From DASXZH01 sp036502005 (GTDB taxonomy: Bacteria > Armatimonadota > Fimbriimonadia > Fimbriimonadales > Fimbriimonadaceae), in the NCBI GenBank assembly GCA_036502005.1, contig DASXZH010000068.1, forward strand, positions 1 to 64,000: a DNA stretch of 64,000 bases. Reading direction: 5' to 3'. How positions within the stretch are numbered: the first letter of the stretch is position 1; each line of letters opens with the position of its first letter. The position numbers and the translations under genes were made by a program. The notes under the pieces were generated by a model, which saw only the letters and a program-made list of their open reading frames with translations, was not told the DNA's origin and searched no databases. Shown here in pieces: positions 18,436 through 26,664 of this stretch.

Positions 18436-19623
18436 CTAGGAGACCGGCCTGAGCTCAAACTTATGCGTCTTCGGCTGAGCCGCTGCCATCTCTGCCGCGA
18501 AGATGTCGTTCTCTAGTTTTTCCAGGGCTCCGGACGCCTGCTTAACGCTTGGTATCGAAGCTTCCTCGATTTCAATCTCGCGCCACTTTGTAAAGTCGAT
18601 ATGGCTGCACCGGGTAACCAGGTCCAACACCTGCATGGCCTGCTCGTGCATGGGCGTATCGTAGTTCGCCAGGTTCACTCCAGTGGATAGGCTCTCAGCC
18701 GAAAACCTACCCATGGCGACACCATCGATCATGAGCTCATAGTATCCGGTGATAAGGTGGGATATTTTTAACGTTTCTTGATTGAGCTTCTTCGTTATCT
18801 CCGAATTCATAACGGCAAGCTGCACGGTGTGGTCGCTGAGGTCAATAGCAAAAGGAAGGGCATCGTCCTTTTCGTTCCATTTGAATCCATCAAAGCCTGT
18901 AATCGTCGTGCGATCGGCGTGGGTTACGGTTTGGCTTGCGGAATCTAACTCGACTCCCGCCACCGTTGGGTCTGCGCCCCAATCTCTGACCAAGGCGGCT
19001 GCCATTACCAAGTGCCCGGCCGGACCAGGATGGATGGAGTCGGAGATTATCTGCGGCGCGCCGGCCGGATCGGCAGAAAAGGCGCCCTTGAGCATATCAA
19101 CGACAGGTTTGTTGAAATCGACGTATTCGTCTTGATCCTTCTCCGCCCAGGACTTGACGGCTGCCCCGTACTGCAAGAGCGCATCGTTATAGCTGAAGTC
19201 GGGATGGGTGTGGGCAAAGTTATCGTAAGGCGAGGTTTGAATTAGCGTGAATCTGGCTCTCGGCGCGTTCTCGTGGAGAAGGCTCAGCAACTTCCCGTAG
19301 CCCTGGTTGAAAATATTGAACGTCTTTGGCTCATAAGGGGCATATTGGCCGTCGTTCATTCCCAGCATGACCGTGATGACGGTCGGATCGATGGGCTTAA
19401 CATCTCGCGTGACGCGCTGCTTGGCGTCGCCCCCCGCCCCGCCGGTCACTTTGTCTCCGCCCCAGCCACGGTTGTAGAATCGGACTTTGAGGTTTGGGTA
19501 GCGAGTGCGCACGAAGTCTTCCACGTACACCGTGTATAGTTGCTGCTGGGTGATGGAATCTCCGTAGAAGAGGACCGTATCACCCGAATGAAGGGCAAAC
19601 GCGGCCGCCAAAAGTGGAATCAT
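18436..19623 (-). CDS. Secreted SGNH/GDSL-type hydrolase
   Basis: 395 residues with a short signal peptide. SGNH blocks are all present: block I FYGDSITQQQ (Ser about residue 23), block II NRGWGGD, block III LGMND and block V DSIHPGPAGH (catalytic Asp and His). The family hydrolyses ester bonds of lipids or acetylated polysaccharides. The C-terminal third (from about residue 230) is an extra domain with no identity I can name. Probably an envelope or extracellular carbohydrate esterase, judged from similar Armatimonadota and Planctomycetes proteins. Confidence 0.88.
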   Translation of the reverse strand: MIPLLAAAFALHSGDTVLFYGDSITQQQLYTVYVEDFVRTRYPNLKVRFYNRGWGGDKVTGGAGGDAKQRVTRDVKPIDPTVITVMLGMNDGQYAPYEPKTFNIFNQGYGKLLSLLHENAPRARFTLIQTSPYDNFAHTHPDFSYNDALLQYGAAVKSWAEKDQDEYVDFNKPVVDMLKGAFSADPAGAPQIISDSIHPGPAGHLVMAAALVRDWGADPTVAGVELDSASQTVTHADRTTITGFDGFKWNEKDDALPFAIDLSDHTVQLAVMNSEITKKLNQETLKISHLITGYYELMIDGVAMGRFSAESLSTGVNLANYDTPMHEQAMQVLDLVTRCSHIDFTKWREIEIEEASIPSVKQASGALEKLENDIFAAEMAAAQPKTHKFELRPVS

Positions 19624-19715
19624 GTTCTACAGTTTACAGATTTTGGCTCCCAGTGAATTTGCTAGGCTCAAACTTGGCTCTAATGGCGGCACGGTAGGGT
19701 CTTATAGTTTCCGAT

Positions 19716-19862
19716 TTGTCACGCAAAGACGCAAAGCTCGCAAAGATGGAATTGTTGAGTGCAGGTGGAAAGTAGAGTTGAAGTAGCTTGGCTCCAACCG
19801 TCGTTTAATGAGTCATTCAATTTTCTCTTTGCGAACTTCGCGTCTTTGCGTGAAATTCCGAA
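19716..19862. repeat. CGCAAAG-type inverted repeat
   Basis: Left arm 19718-19746 (TCACGCAAAGACGCAAAG...) and right arm 19828-19860 (TTTGCGAACTTCGCGTCTTTGCGTGA) are imperfect inverted repeats around an ~80-bp core. Related copies occur at 41395-41575 and 52805-52845. Confidence 0.7.
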
Positions 19863-19902
19863 ACGACCATCCATAAACCACAAAAATCCGTCTTGTCCAT
19901 GA

Positions 19903-21039
19903 GTGAAAGTTGCGGTGCTGGCAGAGACGACGGAGGGTGAAAGGCGCGTTGCCCTCATGCCCGATAGCGTTAAACCGTTAAAAGAAAAAGGCTTCGAAGT
20001 CGAAATACAACAAGGGGCGGGGGAACGGGCAGGGTTCCTTGATAACCTCTACACTGAAAACGGCGCTGTAATAGCCCCAACGCCAGTCGGCGAAATCACG
20101 CTTAAAGTGCTCGGCCCAACCGACGGCAGCAAAGATAGCGAGATATCCAGACTCAAATCCGGCTCCTATCTTATCTCCTTTTTATTTCCAGCTTCCAATC
20201 TGGAAACGGTGAAAGAACTGGCCGCGCAGGGGGTAAGCGCCTTCGCCCTCGACTTGATCCCGCGAATTACGCGCGCCCAAAGAATGGATGCCCTAAGCTC
20301 CATGAGCACGATCGCCGGTTACCGCGGCGCACTGCTGGCGGCCGAGCATCTTCCTAAGTTTTTTCCGATGTTCATGACTGCAGCAGGTACCCTGCCACCG
20401 GCTAGGGTTTTGATCATCGGCGCCGGTGTTGCGGGCTTGCAAGCCATTGCCACCTGCAAGCGGCTCGGGGCGGTAGTAGAAGCTTTTGATGTGAGACCGG
20501 CCGTTAAGGAACAAGTGGAAAGCCTTGGCGCGAAGTTTGTTGACATGCCGCTAAGCCTGGACGACGCCGAAGATGCTTCGGGCTATGCCAAGGAAGTTAC
20601 CGGCGATACCCACCAAAAGGAATTGGAAGTCATTGCCAAGCGCATGGCAAAGTGCGATGTGGTGATCACCACCGCCCTCATTCCAGGGAAGGCGGCGCCG
20701 ATTCTGATCACGAAGGAGATGGTTGGGGTGATGCCGCGAGGATCCGTGATCGTTGATCTTGCCGCTACTAATGGCGGCAACTGCGAGGCGACCGAGCCGG
20801 GCTCGACCGTGGTTGTGGATGGCGTCACCATCGTCGGTTCGACGACTCTTCTTTCCGATATGGCATCGGATGCGAGCCGCATGCTCAGCCGAAATATCTT
20901 GGAGTTCTTGCTGAATTTAGCTCCCGAGGGGACGGTAAAGCTCGATTTGGAGGATCCGATTATCCACGGAACGCTGGTTACCCACGAGGGGAAGATTGTT
21001 CACGAGCCGACGAGGCTGCTGTTGGAGAAACATTCGTGA
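19903..21039 (+). CDS. pntAA: NAD(P) transhydrogenase alpha subunit 1
   Basis: 378 residues, GTG start at 19903. NAD(H)-binding domain I of proton-translocating transhydrogenase: N-terminal ERRVALMPDSVKPLKEKGF, RITRAQRMDALSSMSTIAGYRG, Rossmann GAGVAGLQAI and DVRPAVKEQVESLGA. The membrane part is encoded separately by the next gene, as in the split PntAA/PntAB/PntB type. The enzyme uses the proton gradient to reduce NADP+ with NADH. Heads a three-gene operon; the 52-bp gap to the next gene holds a short TCTTGTG word repeat. The upstream spacer contains an inverted-repeat element. Confidence 0.96.
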   Translation: MKVAVLAETTEGERRVALMPDSVKPLKEKGFEVEIQQGAGERAGFLDNLYTENGAVIAPTPVGEITLKVLGPTDGSKDSEISRLKSGSYLISFLFPASNLETVKELAAQGVSAFALDLIPRITRAQRMDALSSMSTIAGYRGALLAAEHLPKFFPMFMTAAGTLPPARVLIIGAGVAGLQAIATCKRLGAVVEAFDVRPAVKEQVESLGAKFVDMPLSLDDAEDASGYAKEVTGDTHQKELEVIAKRMAKCDVVITTALIPGKAAPILITKEMVGVMPRGSVIVDLAATNGGNCEATEPGSTVVVDGVTIVGSTTLLSDMASDASRMLSRNILEFLLNLAPEGTVKLDLEDPIIHGTLVTHEGKIVHEPTRLLLEKHS

Positions 21040-21091
21040 CAGATGTGTTATGTCTTGTGTCTTGTGTTTTTCCGGATGGTGAGATAAACAG

Positions 21092-21385
21092 ATGACCGCC
21101 CTAATCCTCATCGTCACCATTTTCATTCTCGCCATTTTTGTTGGTTTGGAAGTCATATCCAAGGTCCCACAGGCACTGCACACCCCGCTTATGTCTGCCA
21201 CTAACGCCATTCACGGCGTGGTTTTGGTTGGAGGATTACTGATTTTGGGTGACGCCAAAACGGTTCCCATGATCATCATTGGCGCGGCGGCCACCCTATT
21301 TGGGACCCTTAACGTCGTCGGCGGATTTGTGGTGACCGACCGCATGCTGGAGATGTTCAAGCAGCGAAAGAAGGTTCAAAAGTGA
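21092..21385 (+). CDS. pntAB: NAD(P) transhydrogenase alpha subunit 2
   Basis: 97 residues with three hydrophobic spans and typical motifs: VISKVPQALHTPLMSATNAIHGVV, LGTLNVVGGFVVTDRMLEMF. This is the small membrane subunit of split-type proton-translocating transhydrogenase, forming the proton channel with PntB. Its stop overlaps the GTG start of pntB (GTGA at 21382-21385), indicating coupled translation. Confidence 0.95.
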   Translation: MTALILIVTIFILAIFVGLEVISKVPQALHTPLMSATNAIHGVVLVGGLLILGDAKTVPMIIIGAAATLFGTLNVVGGFVVTDRMLEMFKQRKKVQK

Positions 21386-22788
21386 GCCAAGATCTCATCA
21401 ATGTCGGCTATCTCATCGCCGCCATTTGCTTTATCCTTTCTCTCAAGCTTATGAACTCGCCGACGACGGCGAGGAACGGTAATCGCGTTGCTATGGCGGG
21501 CATGGCTTGCGCCATTATCGTAACGTTATTTACCAAGACCTCGAATAACGAAGGGATGCATAACTGGGCGATTATTGCCGCTGTTTTAGTAGTGGGCACC
21601 ATTGGAGCCGCCTATCCTGCCCGCAAGATTCAGATGACCGCGATGCCGCAAATGGTGGCCCTTTTAAACGGCCTTGGCGGCGGGGCTGTGGCCCTGGTTG
21701 CCCTGTACGAGTTCCTAGCGAGCTCGTCGGGCGGAATGGCTCCCACGGCCGTCCAGTCAATTACAACCGTGCTTAGCGCGATCATCGGTTGCATAAGCTT
21801 TTCCGGCAGTTTGATCGCATTTGGCAAGCTTCAAGAGATTCTGCCCGGGCGGCCTATCGCCTTTAAGGGCCAACAGATTTTCAACCTGTTCATGGTGATT
21901 ATCATCGTGGCACTGGCCCTCGCCATTCTTGCTTTTTCACAAGCGACGGTGGTTGTGTTCGTTATCCTGGTCGTTGCTTCGCTCGTTCTCGGCGTGACCG
22001 GAATCACGCCTATCGGCGGAGCCGATATGCCGGTGGTCATCTCGCTGTTGAACTCATTCACCGGCTGCGCGGCGGGACTAGCAGGCTTTGTTCTTATGAA
22101 CACGGCCCTGCTTATTGGAGGGGGACTGGTTGGTGCGAGCGGCCTCATCCTTACGCTACTCATGTGTACCGCCATGAACCGATCCCTTAGCAACGTCCTT
22201 TTCGGAGCCGTTGGCGGCACGGTGGCTTCGAGTGGGACGAGCGCCTACGCAGGCAAACAACCTAAAAGCTACTCGCCCGAAGATGTTGCCATTCTGCTCA
22301 ATAACTCGAACAGTGTGGTCATTGTCCCTGGCTACGGAATGGCGGTGGCCCAGGCCCAGCATCAAGTAAAAGAGCTTGCCGACAAGCTAATGGCTCTCGG
22401 CATCGACGTAAAATACGCGATTCACCCAGTCGCTGGGCGAATGCCCGGCCACATGAACGTGCTCCTTGCGGAAGCTGACGTGCCCTACGAACAGCTTTAC
22501 GAACTCGAGGCCATTAACCCGCTCTTTCCCGAGACCGATGTCGTTCTTGTTATCGGTGCCAACGATGTTGTCAACCCGGCTGCCCGATACGATAAGAGCA
22601 GCCCCATTTACGGCATGCCCATTTTGGACGTGGACAAGGCGCGCACCGTGGTCGTAAGCAAGCGCGGAATGTCGCCCGGCTTTGCCGGCGTGGAAAACGA
22701 ACTTTTCCTTATGGACAACACGGTGATGGCTTTCGGCAACGCAAAAACAACGATCGCCAAGATCACGGCCGCGCTAGAAGCCCTATAG
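21382..22788 (+). CDS. pntB: NAD(P) transhydrogenase beta subunit
   Basis: 468 residues, GTG start at 21382. Nine or so membrane helices in the first 290 residues (with GGADMPVVISLLNSFTGCAAG), then the NADP(H)-binding domain III: VIVPGYGMAVAQAQHQVKEL, HPVAGRMPGHMNVLLAEA, VIGANDVVNPAA, and KRGMSPGFAGVENELF. It completes the transhydrogenase complex in the inner membrane. It ends the operon; the next gene begins after 94 bp. Confidence 0.97.
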   Translation: MSQDLINVGYLIAAICFILSLKLMNSPTTARNGNRVAMAGMACAIIVTLFTKTSNNEGMHNWAIIAAVLVVGTIGAAYPARKIQMTAMPQMVALLNGLGGGAVALVALYEFLASSSGGMAPTAVQSITTVLSAIIGCISFSGSLIAFGKLQEILPGRPIAFKGQQIFNLFMVIIIVALALAILAFSQATVVVFVILVVASLVLGVTGITPIGGADMPVVISLLNSFTGCAAGLAGFVLMNTALLIGGGLVGASGLILTLLMCTAMNRSLSNVLFGAVGGTVASSGTSAYAGKQPKSYSPEDVAILLNNSNSVVIVPGYGMAVAQAQHQVKELADKLMALGIDVKYAIHPVAGRMPGHMNVLLAEADVPYEQLYELEAINPLFPETDVVLVIGANDVVNPAARYDKSSPIYGMPILDVDKARTVVVSKRGMSPGFAGVENELFLMDNTVMAFGNAKTTIAKITAALEAL

Positions 22789-22882
22789 CCAAGTTTTTGT
22801 GCTGAGCGCAGAACAAGGGTGAAAAGAGCTTTCGGCCCTTCAATAAATTGGGATTCTCCCGATAAATTAACTAGGAAGCCGA

Positions 22883-24535
22883 ATGAACGAGAAAACGCCC
22901 GAAACACCCTCGAAACTGCCTTGGACCGGCGAGCGCATGGTCCCCCTGGCAAGCGATCCTGCCACCCAGATGTACCACTGGCAGCGCTATCAATTCTTCC
23001 GCCCTTGGTATCTCGGCGTGACGGTAATTGATGCGGCAAGCGGCGAGGGCTACGGAACCGATTACGCGGCAACCTTTGCCCGACTCGCCACCGGCTATGA
23101 TATTTCCGATGAAGCCGTTCAGCATTCGGTAAAGCGCTATCCTCATTCGAAGTTTGAGCAAGCCGATGTTTGCGAGGTGGATTATTCGCTGGCCGATTTG
23201 GTCGTCAGCTTCGAAACGATCGAGCATCTTCCGGATCCCGTCAAGTTTTTGCAGGCACTAGCCACTTGCAAGGGTCGAATCGTTATCAGCACCCCCAACC
23301 GAAAGAACCATTCTCCGGGGAATAAGCTTGAGGACAAGCCGCATAATCCTCACCACACGGTCGAATGGACGCCCTTCGAGTTTGCCGAGATCATTAAAGC
23401 AAACTTTCCTGGCCGCCAGGTTCGGTTTCTTTCGCAGGCCGTTATGCTGCCCGGTTACATCACCGAGGGCTTAGATGACGAAGCCCGCTACTGTATCGCC
23501 GTTATCGGCGATGGCGAGCTTCCTAAGTGGCCAAAGATCGGCTACGCGATCCCAACCATGAACAACTGGAACCAGCTTTGCGAGGCAATCCAGCAGCTTT
23601 GCAATACTTATCCAGGCGAGAGCCGATTTGCCATCACTGCCAACGGCTGCGACGAGCAGACCCTAAAAGCAATGCGCCACCAGCAAGAGGTTTCGGTCGA
23701 TTTGATCGACATCATCGAGGAACCAGAGAATCGTGGTTATGGCGTAGGGTCAAATCTGGCTCTTAACCATTTGGTTAACGAAGGCTGGTGCGATTATTAC
23801 GCGGTTGTGAACGACGATGTGATTCCTTCGACCGATTGCGTTTGCCAAATGATGGCTTGCATGCAGGAGCTTGAAAGGGCGAATATGAAGCCGGGCGTTG
23901 TGGTCCCCATGAGCAACGCAGTCGCCGGCCACCAGCAGGTCGACATCGGGCATTACACCGATTACGCTTCGCTGCTCTACCGCGCCGAGCAATACAACCA
24001 CGTAAAGCGAAATAACATCACGCAGGTTATTCAGGCACGGGGATTATTCATGCTCATCCATCCGGATTGCTTAAAAGATGTGGGCGGATTTGATCCTATT
24101 TACGGCATTGGCAATTTTGAAGATGACGATCACAACCTTCGATGCCGCCTTGCGGGATACACGCTTTGGATGGCGGAGGGTGCATTCTTGCATCATCACG
24201 GCTCGACTACTTTTAAGAAGTTGAACGTCGATTACGAAGCAAATATCAATCGCAACATGGCCATTTTTATACGGAAGTGGGGGCTGAACAAGCTTGAGGA
24301 CTGGGTTTCTTTGCGCCAGAAGCCGGAAGGGGTTTCTATTCATTGTTCACTTGGAGAGCCCGCCTTTCCGGAAGGTCGCTTTCAGATCACGCTGAACGGA
24401 GAGAAGGTGGATTTGATCAACCAGGCTTCGGAGATTGAGTTTGCGGGCTGGGTTTTGAACCGGATCCAATCGAAAGGGCCGGAGATTCGTCGGGCAGTGA
24501 TTGAGGTTATCGAGGGGCAGCGGATTTCAGCGTAG
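22883..24535 (+). CDS. Methyltransferase-glycosyltransferase (GT2) fusion
   Basis: 550 residues in three parts. Residues ~15-210 are a class I SAM methyltransferase (motif I VIDAASGEGYGTDYA, then VSFETIEHLPDPVKF). Residues ~215-470 are a GT-A glycosyltransferase of family-2 type, with NWNQLCEAI, YAVVNDDVIPSTD (metal-binding Asp pair), RGLFMLIHPDCLKDVGGFDP, FEDDDHNLRCRLAGY. The last ~70 residues are unassigned. Such fusions occur in surface glycan and glycoprotein loci. It stands alone here, so the acceptor is unknown. Cytosolic, no signal peptide. Confidence 0.85.
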   Translation: MNEKTPETPSKLPWTGERMVPLASDPATQMYHWQRYQFFRPWYLGVTVIDAASGEGYGTDYAATFARLATGYDISDEAVQHSVKRYPHSKFEQADVCEVDYSLADLVVSFETIEHLPDPVKFLQALATCKGRIVISTPNRKNHSPGNKLEDKPHNPHHTVEWTPFEFAEIIKANFPGRQVRFLSQAVMLPGYITEGLDDEARYCIAVIGDGELPKWPKIGYAIPTMNNWNQLCEAIQQLCNTYPGESRFAITANGCDEQTLKAMRHQQEVSVDLIDIIEEPENRGYGVGSNLALNHLVNEGWCDYYAVVNDDVIPSTDCVCQMMACMQELERANMKPGVVVPMSNAVAGHQQVDIGHYTDYASLLYRAEQYNHVKRNNITQVIQARGLFMLIHPDCLKDVGGFDPIYGIGNFEDDDHNLRCRLAGYTLWMAEGAFLHHHGSTTFKKLNVDYEANINRNMAIFIRKWGLNKLEDWVSLRQKPEGVSIHCSLGEPAFPEGRFQITLNGEKVDLINQASEIEFAGWVLNRIQSKGPEIRRAVIEVIEGQRISA

Positions 24536-24540
24536 GGAAG

Positions 24541-24618
24541 TAAACGGTCAACAGTAAACGGTAAACGTTAATCGGGAAACGGTAAACGGGAAACGGTAAA
24601 CGGGAAGCAGTAAACAGT
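24541..24618. repeat. GTAAACGG word tandem repeat
   Basis: About eight imperfect copies of a 7-10 base word (GTAAACG / GGGAAACG). The same words, in inverted arrangement, flank 39152-39283. Confidence 0.75.
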
Positions 24619-24639
24619 TTTCAAACCTGGGGCATACAA

Positions 24640-24900
24640 CCGGCCGGGAATTAATCACTATACTGTGCAAGTTGTCGGCTTCTGGCCATAGGCTTTCTCC
24701 CTGGTTGAATTCCCGGCCTCCTTAGAAGTGGGGCTCAGGGTGGTTAGGGCTGGAATGTCGGCTACAGGCCCGGAGGGCCGGAATAGTTTAGCGAAGGCCG
24801 TGAGGCCTGGAAATGTGACAAGTCCCTATCCGGAGTCCCGGGGGGACGGCATCCCTGCACACGGTGAAGAGTGGAAAATAAATACGCCGCCGCAATGACA
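24640..24900. repeat. Intergenic dispersed repeats
   Basis: GGCCGGGAATT (24650) is inverted at AATTCCCGGCC (24708). 24745-24815 is a GGCTACAGGCCCGGAGGGCC...GGCCGTGAGGCC unit, a type common in PVC-like intergenic DNA. No gene. Confidence 0.5.
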
Positions 24901-24903
24901 AAT

Positions 24904-24962
24904 TGCAACCTAATGGTTGCATATTGTAAAACATTATCGTATAATGCAACTAAGAGGTTGCA
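24904..24962 (+). promoter_or_regulatory. Promoter with two TGCAAC-N6-GTTGCA operators
   Basis: Promoter -35 TTGCAT (24917-24922), 17-base spacer, -10 TATAAT (24940-24945). Operator 1, TGCAAC-N6-GTTGCA, at 24904-24921 covers the -35. Operator 2, the same half-sites and spacing, at 24945-24962 begins at the last base of the -10 and ends at the first base of the start codon. Centres are 41 bp apart. The short leader has GAGG five bases before the ATG. Autorepression by the ArsR-family protein encoded second in the operon is the natural reading. Confidence 0.8.
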
Positions 24963-25435
24963 TGAAAGACACGATAGAACGATCAATTTATTTCCAAGCC
25001 CCAGTGGAGCGCGTTTGGCGCGCCCTGACGACCAAAGAAGAAATCAATGCCTGGTTTACGGACCGAGGCATCGACGGCGACATCGCCGTCGGTGAAGACA
25101 TGGTTATGTGCTTTAAGCTCAGTTCCAGCGATGAAACCGGCCGCTGCCGCGCGAAGGTTGAGACAATGGATGCGCCAAGCCATTTCGCATACCGCTGGCT
25201 ACCGGGAAACCTGAACGAAAAGCCACTCGATGAGGTTCCCACCACCCTCGTTGAATTCTTCCTCGTCCCCGAGGGAGAAGGCACACGCGTGACCGTGAAG
25301 GAAAGCGGGTTTGCTTCGCTACCCGAAAACCTAATGGCGGATGCCTTTAAGGACAACAGCGAGGGCTGGGCGGAAGTCATGGAGTCCTTCAGGAAGTACG
25401 GAGAGAGTTGGAACAAGCAGTCGACAGCCGTTTAA
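24962..25435 (+). CDS. SRPBCC (AHSA1-like) domain protein
   Basis: 157 residues from ATG 24962. AHSA1/START-like fold: IYFQAPVERVWRALTTKEEINAWF at the start and TRVTVKESGF...EGWAEVMESFRKYGE at the end. These small cytosolic proteins have a hydrophobic ligand cavity; precise ligands are usually unknown. It is first in an operon with an ArsR regulator that overlaps its 3' end by 28 bases. ArsR-SRPBCC pairs are common. A longer frame upstream would run through the operator and is rejected. Confidence 0.9.
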   Translation: MKDTIERSIYFQAPVERVWRALTTKEEINAWFTDRGIDGDIAVGEDMVMCFKLSSSDETGRCRAKVETMDAPSHFAYRWLPGNLNEKPLDEVPTTLVEFFLVPEGEGTRVTVKESGFASLPENLMADAFKDNSEGWAEVMESFRKYGESWNKQSTAV

Positions 25436-25737
25436 ACAAGGTTTTCGCGGCGCTTGCCGATTCGTCGAGGCGCAAGATTCTTACGCGGCTGGCCCAAGGG
25501 CCGGCCGCGATTGTGGACCTTGCACGGGACTTGCCATTCACGCGTCAGGCTGCGACCAAGCACTTGTTAACCTTAAGGAAGGCAGGTTTGGTGGAAGACC
25601 GCAAGCAGGGCCGTGCTCAGGTTTATGAACTTACGCCCGATTCGCTCCTCTGTGCGGAGCAGTGGATCGAGGGTCTTGAAGCAGATTGGGACCGAAGACT
25701 GGGCGCTTTAGCGAGGCATTTGCGGGAAAACCCGTAG
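25408..25737 (+). CDS. ArsR-family transcriptional regulator
   Basis: 109 residues, TTG start at 25408. Winged helix-turn-helix: NKVFAALADSSRRKILTRLAQGP, recognition region PFTRQAATKHLLTLRKAGLVEDRKQGRAQVYEL. No metal-binding cysteine motif (ELCVCDL-like) is seen, so it probably does not sense metal. It overlaps the upstream SRPBCC gene, and two identical palindromes in the promoter suit a dimeric repressor of its own operon. Confidence 0.9.
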   Translation: MEQAVDSRLNKVFAALADSSRRKILTRLAQGPAAIVDLARDLPFTRQAATKHLLTLRKAGLVEDRKQGRAQVYELTPDSLLCAEQWIEGLEADWDRRLGALARHLRENP

Positions 25738-25815
25738 GCTTGGAAGTCCTTATTTGGCGATGAATCCCCCGGGAATAAGCTAGAGCAATCCGACACGTCA
25801 CTCGTTAAACATCAC

Positions 25816-26628
25816 CTATCTGATCCAGTTCGTCCATGCGAAATAGCCCGCCGTAAGAAACCCGTAGCAGGCGATCGCGACGCGCAGCTTGTTCGGGTCC
25901 ACCTTTTGCGAGACGAGGGCCGCGGCATAGCCTCCAATAAGCGCCCCAATCATGATCGCCAGAAACGGCCACAACAGAACCAGCCCCTTTGCAAAGAAAA
26001 CGGTCGAACAGACGAGGTTGATAATCGTGCCCAGCCACGCCTTAACGGCGTTCAGCTCATGGATGTTGCCCTCCATGTAAATGGTGAACACGGCCAGCAT
26101 CATGATCCCCATGCCGGCCCCAAAATAGCCGCCATAAATAGAAACCAAAAGCTGCAAGCAGAACGCCCCGCCATGGGAAATGGTGTGCTGGTGCTTATTG
26201 GCCCACGCCTTTACTTTTCCCTGAAAGGCGAGCAGGCAGGTTGCCATCAAAATTAGGGCTGGGACGACCTTGCCGAACACCGATTCAGGCGATTCTATAA
26301 GCAAAAAAGCCCCGATGACGGAGCCCAAAACGGTGGGGAACCACAGGGTCTTCAGGTATTTCGAGCTCTTCGAGAGCAGGTTCAGGAACCCAAATGCGCT
26401 GCTGAGCGAACCCGGCCAAAGCCCGGCGCTGTTGGTCGCATTGGCAACCCTCATGGGGATGTTGTAACCGATCCGAAGGCTCCCAATGTTCACGCCCGTA
26501 AGCATGGGAAACGAAACGAGCGAACCGCCACCGGCAACGGCATTAATGGCGGAAGCGATTGCCCCCACCAGCATGAGCACTAGCAGCGAAACCCAATCCT
26601 GGGGAAACGAAAGGTTGCCTCCGTGCAT
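25816..26628 (-). CDS. TSUP (TauE/SafE) family membrane exporter
   Basis: 270 residues with about eight membrane spans and the family signature near the start: VGAIASAINAVAGGGSLVSFP, followed by ANATNSAGLWPGSLSS, and a second half YGGYFGAGMGIMMLAVF. TSUP proteins export sulfite, sulfoacetate or similar anions, or take up sulfur compounds. No sulfur gene is next to it. Start ATG 26628. The first residues MHGGNLSFPQDW are polar, then the helices begin. Confidence 0.9.
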   Translation of the reverse strand: MHGGNLSFPQDWVSLLVLMLVGAIASAINAVAGGGSLVSFPMLTGVNIGSLRIGYNIPMRVANATNSAGLWPGSLSSAFGFLNLLSKSSKYLKTLWFPTVLGSVIGAFLLIESPESVFGKVVPALILMATCLLAFQGKVKAWANKHQHTISHGGAFCLQLLVSIYGGYFGAGMGIMMLAVFTIYMEGNIHELNAVKAWLGTIINLVCSTVFFAKGLVLLWPFLAIMIGALIGGYAAALVSQKVDPNKLRVAIACYGFLTAGYFAWTNWIR

Positions 26629-26664
26629 TAAGTAGCTTTTACCTTAGCGGCCGGGTGCTTCACC

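Noticed and set aside
24541..24618. CRISPR-like tandem repeat
   Set aside because: Units are 7-10 bases, imperfect and without unique spacers of constant length.
24917..24961. Upstream start for the SRPBCC gene
   Set aside because: It would run through the promoter and operators.
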